A stretch of 19,271 bases of DNA, taken from Clostridiales bacterium (GTDB lineage Bacteria > Bacillota > Clostridia > Lachnospirales > Anaerotignaceae). The first letter of the stretch is position 1, and every line of letters starts with the position of its first letter. The notes beneath the pieces are model-generated. The model ran no database searches and had not been told where the DNA came from. It saw only the letters and a list, made by a program, of their open reading frames with translations. Of the stretch, positions 6,925 to 11,541 are shown piece by piece. The stretch is taken from positions 1 through 19,271 of the forward strand of contig JAHZAW010000057.1 of NCBI GenBank assembly GCA_019423725.1. The letters are read 5' to 3'. The position numbers and the translations under genes were made by a program.

Positions 6925-7155
6925 AAAAAAAGTCCCCTCCTTTTCGTACTCTTAGTTTCAGCACGACAAGTGGTGACTGCACACTTATCCGGGTGTGTCC
7001 GCCCTTTGACAGACACATAAAGAAGCACAAGCTTCCCCATTTATTCAGTACAGTGACCTTGTCGCCCGGTTTCTTGAACTGGACATCGCTCCTCGGAAAA
7101 ACCCGTCTTTTGTGGGATTGACGGCAACCTTCCGTATCTACACTCTATGTCACAA
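6925..7155 (-). promoter_or_regulatory. Structured 5' leader RNA of the S10 operon
   Basis: The promoter at 7163-7191 predicts a leader of about 230 nt. The 5' part folds as three nested helices: 7147-7151 with 7082-7086, 7130-7134 with 7094-7098, and 7120-7124 with 7103-7107; the innermost is followed by GUUUUU (7102-7097). The 3' part folds as a three-way junction: a long-range helix with 7 bp (6964-6970 with 7058-7064) plus 4 bp (6976-6979 with 7051-7054), enclosing a 10-bp bulged hairpin (7017-7044) and a 7-bp hairpin with an 8-nt loop (6995-7016). E. coli S10 operons are regulated by L4 binding to the leader. That this leader is a target of a ribosomal protein is inference; the pairings were found by eye. 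Confidence 0.6.
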
Positions 7156-7162
7156 CGATAAG

Positions 7163-7191
7163 ATTATATACTATCGCAAAGTTTTTTGCAA
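7163..7191 (-). promoter_or_regulatory. Sigma-A type promoter of the S10-spc operon
   Basis: On the minus strand TTGCAA (7191-7186) and TATAAT (7168-7163) are separated by exactly 17 bp. The -10 is perfect and the -35 differs from TTGACA at two positions. Transcription should start near 7155. The sequence just upstream of the -35 is a run of A/T tracts, as in an UP element. This is the only strong promoter seen ahead of the ribosomal protein genes in this window. Confidence 0.85.
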
Positions 7192-7223
7192 TAGTTTTTT
7201 TTGATTTTTTCTTAAAAAATCAA
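7192..7223 (-). promoter_or_regulatory. A/T-tract UP-like element with a 10-bp inverted repeat
   Basis: Directly upstream of the S10 promoter -35 lies a tract made almost only of A and T. It contains a perfect inverted repeat, TTGATTTTTT-CTT-AAAAAATCAA (7201-7223). Position and composition fit an UP element bound by the RNA polymerase alpha C-terminal domain. The inverted repeat could arise simply from paired A and T tracts. No gene ends just before it, so a terminator role is unlikely. Confidence 0.45.
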
Positions 7224-7442
7224 CGAAATTTTAACATGATTTTAACTCTGTTATGTACACCATGTTCAATTTATACAGCTATAAATTAAAATATAAATTT
7301 ACGATTTAATTTTTATTATGTATATTAGATAAACCAGACACTTCATATTCGTAAACTTTTGAATGTCACATCCCATTATGGGATATTTTTTCAAAAAATC
7401 CGTATTTTATCCCTGCATATACCTATTATAGTTACTTAGGCC
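7224..7442. other. AT-rich gene-free spacer between the crotonase gene and the S10 promoter
   Basis: Very AT-rich stretch without a credible gene. It holds an inverted repeat of 8-bp arms with a CAGC spacer (7268-7287), and a second, ATCCCATTATGGGAT (7370-7384), followed on the plus strand by TATTTTTT... (T-run 7386-7391). I see no clear minus-strand terminator for the crotonase gene here, so its transcript may read toward the S10 promoter. Confidence 0.5.
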
Positions 7443-8225
7443 TTACCTGTCCTTAAAGGAAGCTTTGCGCTTCTCTAAAAATGCGGTTACTCCCTCCAGC
7501 CTGTCTTCGCTTCCAAATACCATGCCAGCTGAATTTATCTCTATCTTTATGCCGTCGGCCAGATCCATATTGAGTCCTGTGTCGATGGCTTCCTTGGCAT
7601 ATCTCAAAGCGACCGCCGAATTGGCCAGTACTTCCTTCATATCCTTAAGGGCTTCATCCATAAGACTGCCGTCTGGCACCACCCTGTTTACCAGTCCTAT
7701 CCTTTCAGCCTCCGCGGCCTTTATCTTCCTGCCAGTGAATATGAGTTCCTTGGCTCTCCCGCTTCCTATGAGACGAGGAAGTCTCTGGGTGCCTCCGCCG
7801 CTGGGTATTATGCCCAAGTTTACCTCTGGCGCAGCAAAGACCGCTGACTCTCCCGCTATCCTCCAGTCACAGCATAAAGACGCTTCCAGTCCTCCGCCCA
7901 GAGCGAATCCATTTACCGCAGCAATGACCGGCTTGGTTATATCGGCTATTTTCCCAAAGGCATAGTTGGATGCCCTGCAAAATTCCCTGCCGCCTTCTGC
8001 GTCCCTGTCCTTCATCTCAGATATGTCGGCACCAGCCATAAAGGCCCTGCCCTCTCCTGTGAGTATTATACCCCTTACAATACTGTCCTTTTCAAGCTGG
8101 TCAAATAATTCTCCAAGCTCCCGGGTCATCTCAGCGTTCAAGGCATTAAGAGCCTTAGGTCTGTTGAATTTTACAATGGCTATATCTTCATTTATTTCTA
8201 CATTAATAGTGTTGTAATCGTACAT
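7443..8225 (-). CDS. Enoyl-CoA hydratase / crotonase family protein
   Basis: Complete 260-residue crotonase-fold protein, the usual size. The oxyanion-hole motif AGAD is at residues 64-67 (AFMAGADISEM) and the second one in NGFALGGGLE (105-114). Both catalytic glutamates of enoyl-CoA hydratase are present: E114 in GGGLE and E134 in APEVNLG, 20 residues apart as in rat crotonase. This supports true hydratase activity, adding water to crotonyl-CoA-like substrates, rather than another crotonase reaction. It resembles clostridial short-chain crotonase of the butyrate pathway, but no thiolase, hydroxybutyryl-CoA dehydrogenase or butyryl-CoA dehydrogenase gene is beside it, so the pathway is open. 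The ATG at 8225 is chosen: AGGAGGTG lies 4 nt upstream, and the in-frame TTG at 8240 is part of that site. Codons such as AGG and ATA set it apart from the ribosomal genes. Confidence 0.9.
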   Translation of the reverse strand: MYDYNTINVEINEDIAIVKFNRPKALNALNAEMTRELGELFDQLEKDSIVRGIILTGEGRAFMAGADISEMKDRDAEGGREFCRASNYAFGKIADITKPVIAAVNGFALGGGLEASLCCDWRIAGESAVFAAPEVNLGIIPSGGGTQRLPRLIGSGRAKELIFTGRKIKAAEAERIGLVNRVVPDGSLMDEALKDMKEVLANSAVALRYAKEAIDTGLNMDLADGIKIEINSAGMVFGSEDRLEGVTAFLEKRKASFKDR

Positions 8226-8248
8226 GGCGCACCTCCTCAATTATATCC

Positions 8249-8297
8249 AGTATATCATAAATAACATCTCTGCATGAAAAAATATATATGTATACAT
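8249..8297 (-). promoter_or_regulatory. Possible crotonase gene promoter and 10-bp palindrome
   Basis: A minus-strand TATACT (8254-8249) sits 23 bp before the crotonase start and could be a -10; no good -35 is found 16-18 bp upstream. A perfect palindrome, ATGTATACAT (8288-8297), lies further upstream, between this element and the preceding terminator, where an operator would be expected. Both calls are weak. Confidence 0.3.
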
Positions 8298-8313
8298 CAT
8301 TTTCTATACTGCC

Positions 8314-8349
8314 CATAAAAATAGCAGCCGTTTATATGTAAACGGCTGC
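8314..8349 (-). terminator. Intrinsic terminator after the lipoprotein gene
   Basis: A perfect 11-bp stem, GCAGCCGTTTA with TAAACGGCTGC (8349-8339 and 8334-8324), has a 4-nt loop and is followed in the minus direction by TATTTTTATG. It starts 16 nt after the lipoprotein stop codon and ends that transcript before the crotonase gene. Confidence 0.88.
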
Positions 8350-8364
8350 CCTTGTTCTATTGTC

Positions 8365-8847
8365 CTAAATATTATATTTTGCTTCTGTATATCCTCTAGT
8401 TTTTGTCTGTGCCTCAGTGCTTTCTGGTTCAGCTTCTGCTTTTTCCAATGTGTCCAAGGGAGGTGCAGAAGGATCACTTACTTTATAGTAATCACCGTTG
8501 ATGATAATATATGCTTCACTGCCCCTGTCTTCATAGGTAAAAGCATCTTCTCCACTGACATTGAATACATAACTTTCCGCACCCTCTGCCGCTTCCGGTT
8601 CATCACAGGCAGTCAGCTCCAAGTTATAAAACCAGCTGATAACAGGTGAAGCAGTCAGATCATCGGGGTCATAATCCTCTGGACTGATCTCAAACACCGT
8701 TTCTTCTCCTTGGGAATAACGGGTCACTGTCATCTCTGTTGTCGGTTCCGGAAAGGAATACATCTCAGACCCGCTGACTGCTTTCTGGCACCCTGCCAGA
8801 CTGAGCACACATATCAAAGCCGAAATAAATGCAATACATTTTCTCAT
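8365..8847 (-). CDS. Small secreted lipoprotein of unknown function
   Basis: I do not recognise the family. The predicted protein is 160 residues. It has a lipoprotein signal peptide: basic MRKC, a hydrophobic stretch (residues 5-18) and the lipobox L-A-G-C20, so the mature protein should be anchored to the outer face of the membrane by the lipidated cysteine. The mature part is acidic and rich in serine, threonine and tyrosine, with strand-like segments (SYVFNVSGEDAFTYEDRGSEAYIIINGDYYKV) and a low-complexity glutamate/alanine/threonine-rich tail after about residue 125. The ATG at 8847 is chosen because the frame open upstream to 8877 would bury the signal peptide and because an AAAGGGGG site lies 7 nt before it. 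A strong terminator follows, so it appears to be a single-gene unit. Composition differs from the neighbouring ribosomal genes. Confidence 0.82.
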   Translation of the reverse strand: MRKCIAFISALICVLSLAGCQKAVSGSEMYSFPEPTTEMTVTRYSQGEETVFEISPEDYDPDDLTASPVISWFYNLELTACDEPEAAEGAESYVFNVSGEDAFTYEDRGSEAYIIINGDYYKVSDPSAPPLDTLEKAEAEPESTEAQTKTRGYTEAKYNI

Positions 8848-9098
8848 AGCGCTGCCCCCTTTATGGCCATGGTCCATTTGCTGTAAAAATAGTAAACTGT
8901 TCTTTCTATAGTTATATCATAGCATAGCAGCTGTCATTTGTCTTTTTCAAAAATCCTAAATCGCAGTACTGGGGAAGAGAACATCTTTTATCAGAGTTCA
9001 GGCTTATTCCTGAGTCTTGCCGCTGTCAAAGATAAAGCACCGCACCAACTGGGGCTCACTGGGGCTGCTCCTCAGTTTATCCCATAGTTTACGGCAAT
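8848..9098. other. Gene-free spacer upstream of the lipoprotein gene
   Basis: About 250 bp without a credible gene on either strand. A loosely matching minus-strand promoter may lie near 8913-8943 (an ATGACA-like -35 and TATAAC-like -10, but the spacing is not ideal). A 9-bp direct repeat, ACTGGGGCT, occurs twice around 9048-9066. Nothing else stands out. Confidence 0.3.
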
Positions 9099-9125
9099 AA
9101 AAAAGGGATACTTAACGTATCCCTT
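9099..9125 (-). terminator. Intrinsic terminator after the split-barrel gene
   Basis: A perfect 9-bp stem, AAGGGATAC with GTATCCCTT (9125-9117 and 9111-9103), has a 5-nt loop and runs straight into a T-run on the minus strand (TTTTTTATTG). It lies 22 nt after the stop codon of the preceding gene. Confidence 0.9.
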
Positions 9126-9147
9126 AAAAATGTACTGGCTTTCAGAA

Positions 9148-9546
9148 TCAAAGCTCTGTGTTGTTCTTGGGGCCGGGTGTTGTATTGATGACCTTTTCAG
9201 GTGTTATCTCAAGAACTCCCCTTGTGCTCATCTTGCCGTTGAACATTTTTGATGAAACCTCTTTCCATTTGTCAGCATATTTTCCTTCTGCGACAAATTT
9301 AGCTGTTCCCTTTATCTGATAACCCACCATTGTTTTTGAACTGCATACTGAAACAGCTATCCTGTTATCCTTCTCAAGGTTTGCAAGTGTTGTATTAAGA
9401 TGGAGAACTCCAACGATAAGTTTTCCGTCGTCTGCTATTTCTTTAAATCCTACGGGAACTACATTGGGTTCTTCTCCGTTTGTTCCGATCCACCATAATT
9501 CTGTTGCGTTAAGCAGTTCTACTACTTTTTCATTAAGTTCTTTCAT
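9148..9546 (-). CDS. Pyridoxamine 5'-phosphate oxidase-like FMN-binding split-barrel protein
   Basis: Complete 132-residue protein. The N-terminal pattern, helix MKELNEKVVELLNATELWWIGTNGEEPNVVPVGFKEIADDGKLIVGV followed by TTLANLEKDNRIAVSVCSSKTMVGYQIKGTAKFV, is that of small PPOX-type split-barrel flavoproteins. Members bind FMN or F420 and reduce various substrates; the real substrate here cannot be read from sequence, and a true pyridoxamine phosphate oxidase is unlikely given the short length. ATG start with AAGGAGGA 7 nt upstream. It lies downstream of, and in the same orientation as, an HxlR-type regulator, with a palindromic operator candidate in the 116-bp gap; a redox- or electrophile-responsive pair is a fair inference. 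Confidence 0.82.
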   Translation of the reverse strand: MKELNEKVVELLNATELWWIGTNGEEPNVVPVGFKEIADDGKLIVGVLHLNTTLANLEKDNRIAVSVCSSKTMVGYQIKGTAKFVAEGKYADKWKEVSSKMFNGKMSTRGVLEITPEKVINTTPGPKNNTEL

Positions 9547-9588
9547 TATGTATTCCTCCTTGAATATTTTCTTTTCCTTACAAGTGAA

Positions 9589-9617
9589 ATGATAACAAAA
9601 ACAGACTTAATATTGAA
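9589..9617 (-). promoter_or_regulatory. Candidate promoter of the split-barrel gene
   Basis: On the minus strand TTCAAT (9617-9612) and TATCAT (9594-9589) are 17 bp apart. Each matches the sigma-A consensus in about four of six positions. Repeats that look like a regulator binding site lie only 4 bp upstream of the -35, which supports a controlled promoter here. Confidence 0.5.
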
Positions 9618-9621
9618 GTAG

Positions 9622-9657
9622 TTAATAAATTTATGAGGCACTAATAAATTTATTAGT
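9622..9657. promoter_or_regulatory. Palindromic operator candidate with 12-bp direct repeat
   Basis: A perfect 18-bp palindrome, ACTAATAAATTTATTAGT, occupies 9640-9657. Its core TAATAAATTTAT is repeated exactly at 9623-9634, 19 bp away. The pair lies between the HxlR-type gene, whose stop codon is only 5 bp away, and the promoter of the split-barrel gene. HxlR proteins are dimeric winged-helix regulators that bind paired sites near the genes they control, so this is the natural candidate operator. Binding is inferred from position and symmetry. Confidence 0.6.
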
Positions 9658-9662
9658 ACCCC

Positions 9663-10037
9663 TTATTTCCTTACATAATAACATTTCGTGCAGAGGGATG
9701 GTTTATCTGTATCTCCTCTCCTCATTCTTGACCAAATGCACATATTAACAAGGACAGGTTTAAGGGTCTCCCCCACTTCCGTCAGGGAATATTCCACCCT
9801 TGGCGGTATCTCCTCATACTGGGTACGGCATACCAGTTCATCATTTATCATTTCCTTAAGGGTAGCCGCAAGGACTGTATCCGTTATGGGAGCCAGCTCT
9901 CTTTTTAACTCGCCATATCTCATGGTCCCATTAAGTCCAAGCATACATATTATTCTCGGCTTCCATTTGCCGCCAAAAAGCTCCATACCGTATTCCAGAG
10001 GACACCTTATGTCCTTTTGAGTCTTAGGTTTATACAT
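9663..10037 (-). CDS. HxlR-family winged-helix transcriptional regulator
   Basis: Complete 124-residue HxlR-type (DUF24) regulator. Family marks are CPLEYGMELFGGKWKPRIICML with Cys12 at the conserved N-terminal position, the recognition region MRYGELKRELAPITDTVLAATLKEM, and the wing EEIPPRVEYSLTEVGETL. Several relatives sense electrophiles, hypochlorite or thiol stress through the N-terminal cysteine. Two more cysteines lie at the C-terminus (C116, C119). The ATG at 10037 is chosen: GGAGG lies 8 nt upstream, and the ATG further up at 10052 overlaps that site. It probably controls the following split-barrel gene through the repeats at 9622-9657. No clear promoter was found ahead of it. Confidence 0.92.
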   Translation of the reverse strand: MYKPKTQKDIRCPLEYGMELFGGKWKPRIICMLGLNGTMRYGELKRELAPITDTVLAATLKEMINDELVCRTQYEEIPPRVEYSLTEVGETLKPVLVNMCIWSRMRRGDTDKPSLCTKCYYVRK

Positions 10038-10073
10038 ATAAAGCACCTCCATCTTATTATTTTATCATAACAG

Positions 10074-10107
10074 AGAAAAAAATAAAACACTCAGGAATTT
10101 CTGAGTG
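10074..10107 (-). terminator. Second terminator-like hairpin between tuf and the HxlR gene
   Basis: CACTCAG and CTGAGTG form a 7-bp stem with a 6-nt loop (10107-10088), followed on the minus strand by TTTTATTTTTTT. It lies about 60 nt beyond the strong tuf terminator and only 37 nt before the regulator start. It could be a backup terminator for tuf or an attenuator ahead of the regulator. Confidence 0.6.
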
Positions 10108-10169
10108 CTAAGCATTTTACTATGGCGGCGGGGGATATGCTGCACAAGTTCCTCCTGTTATCAATGTAT

Positions 10170-10200
10170 AAAAAAACCGCTGTTCCTTAGGGAACAGCGG
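10170..10200 (-). terminator. Intrinsic terminator of tuf
   Basis: A perfect 10-bp GC-rich stem, CCGCTGTTCC with GGAACAGCGG (10200-10191 and 10186-10177), has a 4-nt loop and is followed by seven T residues in the minus direction. It lies 40 nt after the tuf stop codon and should end the str/tuf transcript. Confidence 0.95.
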
Positions 10201-10240
10201 TAAAATACCCGCAGTATCAATGTCGATAGTATAGTTAAAA

Positions 10241-11434
10241 TTACTCAAGAATTTCAACAACTGAGCCAGCGCCAACTGTACGTCCACCTTCACGGATAGC
10301 GAAACGAAGACCTTTAGCCATAGCTACGTGTGTGATAAGTTCAACTGTCATTTCAACGTTGTCTCCAGGCATGCACATTTCAACACCTTCGGGAAGGCTG
10401 ATAACACCTGTAACGTCTGTTGTTCTGAAGTAGAACTGAGGTCTGTAGTTGTTGAAGAAAGGTGTATGACGGCCACCTTCATCTTTGCTTAATACGTAAA
10501 CCTGAGCTGTGAATTTTGTATGAGGTGTGATTGAACCGGGTTTAGCAAGAACCTGTCCTCTTTCGATCTCGTTTCTCTGAACACCACGAAGAAGGCATCC
10601 GATGTTATCACCAGCCTGAGCCTGATCAAGAAGTTTTCTGAACATCTCAACGCCTGTAACAACAACCTTACGGATCTCGTCTGAAAGACCAACGATTTCA
10701 ACTTCATCAGATACTTTAACAGTACCGCTCTCTACTCTACCTGTAGCAACAGTACCACGGCCTGTGATTGAGAATACGTCCTCTACAGGCATAAGGAAAG
10801 GTTTGTCGATGTCACGTTCAGGTGTAGGGATATACTCTTCAATAGCGTTGAAAAGTTCAATGATAGAATCTCCCCATTTTCCGTTGGGATCCTGAAGTGC
10901 CTGGTAAGCTGATCCTCTGATTACAGGGATATCATCTCCAGGGAACTCATACTCGCTAAGGAGTTCTCTGATTTCCATTTCTACAAGGTCAAGGAGCTCT
11001 TCGTCGTCAACCATATCGCATTTGTTCATGTAAACTACGATGTAGGGAACGCCTACCTGACGAGCAAGAAGGATATGCTCTCTTGTCTGAGCCATGGGAC
11101 CATCTGTTGCAGCAACAACGAGGATAGCACCATCCATCTGAGCAGCACCTGTGATCATGTTTTTAACGTAGTCAGCATGGCCAGGGCAGTCAACGTGTGC
11201 GTAATGTCTGTTGGGTGTTTCGTACTCAACGTGAGCTGTAGAAATTGTGATTCCTCTTTCTCTTTCTTCGGGAGCTTTATCGATGTTGTCGAATGCAACC
11301 TGCTCACCTAATCCGTATCTTGCATGAAGAACAGTTGTGATAGCAGCTGTTAAAGTTGTTTTACCGTGGTCAACGTGACCGATTGTACCAATGTTAATAT
11401 GAGGTTTTGTTCTCTCAAACTTCTGCTTTGCCAT
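10241..11434 (-). CDS. tuf: Elongation factor Tu
   Basis: Complete 397-residue translation GTPase. The P-loop GHVDHGKT is at residues 19-26, the switch I region ends in ERGITI, the G3 motif DCPGH is at 82-86 and the base-recognition motif NKCD at 137-140. Domains II and III follow (FLMPVEDVFSITGRGTVATGRVESG; HTPFFNNYRPQFYFRTTDVTG). EF-Tu carries aminoacyl-tRNA to the ribosomal A site. ATG start with AAGGAGGA upstream. It follows fusA after 107 bp that contain its own strong promoter, and a strong terminator comes after it. Only one copy is visible in this window. Confidence 0.99.
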   Translation of the reverse strand: MAKQKFERTKPHINIGTIGHVDHGKTTLTAAITTVLHARYGLGEQVAFDNIDKAPEERERGITISTAHVEYETPNRHYAHVDCPGHADYVKNMITGAAQMDGAILVVAATDGPMAQTREHILLARQVGVPYIVVYMNKCDMVDDEELLDLVEMEIRELLSEYEFPGDDIPVIRGSAYQALQDPNGKWGDSIIELFNAIEEYIPTPERDIDKPFLMPVEDVFSITGRGTVATGRVESGTVKVSDEVEIVGLSDEIRKVVVTGVEMFRKLLDQAQAGDNIGCLLRGVQRNEIERGQVLAKPGSITPHTKFTAQVYVLSKDEGGRHTPFFNNYRPQFYFRTTDVTGVISLPEGVEMCMPGDNVEMTVELITHVAMAKGLRFAIREGGRTVGAGSVVEILE

Positions 11435-11498
11435 TTAAATTTTCCTCCTTAAATTTGTTTTATCCAAGAGTTTGTTAGCATTAAGCCAATCTAAAAGT

Positions 11499-11527
11499 AT
11501 TATATAAAATTACTTAAATATTTGCAA
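11499..11527 (-). promoter_or_regulatory. Internal promoter of tuf
   Basis: In the fusA-tuf gap the minus strand has TTGCAA (11527-11522) and a perfect TATAAT (11504-11499) with a 17-bp, AT-rich spacer. Transcription would start near 11492, giving a leader of about 57 nt before the tuf ATG. Both hexamers and the spacing are identical to those of the S10 promoter. This promoter would let tuf be made in excess over the ribosomal proteins. Confidence 0.85.
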
Positions 11528-11541
11528 TATCAAATTTAAAC

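Noticed and set aside
6767..7030. Open frame in the S10 leader that runs into rpsJ; further upstream the same frame reads KKPGDKVTV, reminiscent of the L24 KOW segment
   Set aside because: No start codon with a ribosome binding site, it overlaps rpsJ in another frame, and the region is better explained as structured leader RNA. The likeness to L24 is short and probably chance.
7045..7086. 13-codon upstream ORF in the S10 leader (ATG after GAGGAG)
   Set aside because: Only 2 nt separate the purine-rich motif from the ATG, too close for normal initiation, and the bases are part of the proposed 5' helix.
7370..7391. Plus-strand terminator-like hairpin ATCCCATTATGGGAT followed by a T-run
   Set aside because: No plus-strand gene or convincing plus-strand promoter lies upstream, so there is nothing for it to terminate; kept only as an inverted repeat.
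8226..8240. Alternative TTG start for the crotonase at 8240
   Set aside because: The added codons are the ribosome binding site itself (AGG AGG TGC), so the ATG at 8225 is the start.
10082..10113. CIRCE-like (HrcA) site before the HxlR gene: TTAGCACTC on the minus strand
   Set aside because: One half-site matches fully, but the other is GAGTGTTTT instead of GAGTGCTAA and the spacer is 10 not 9; the hairpin plus T-run is better read as a terminator. No chaperone gene is nearby.
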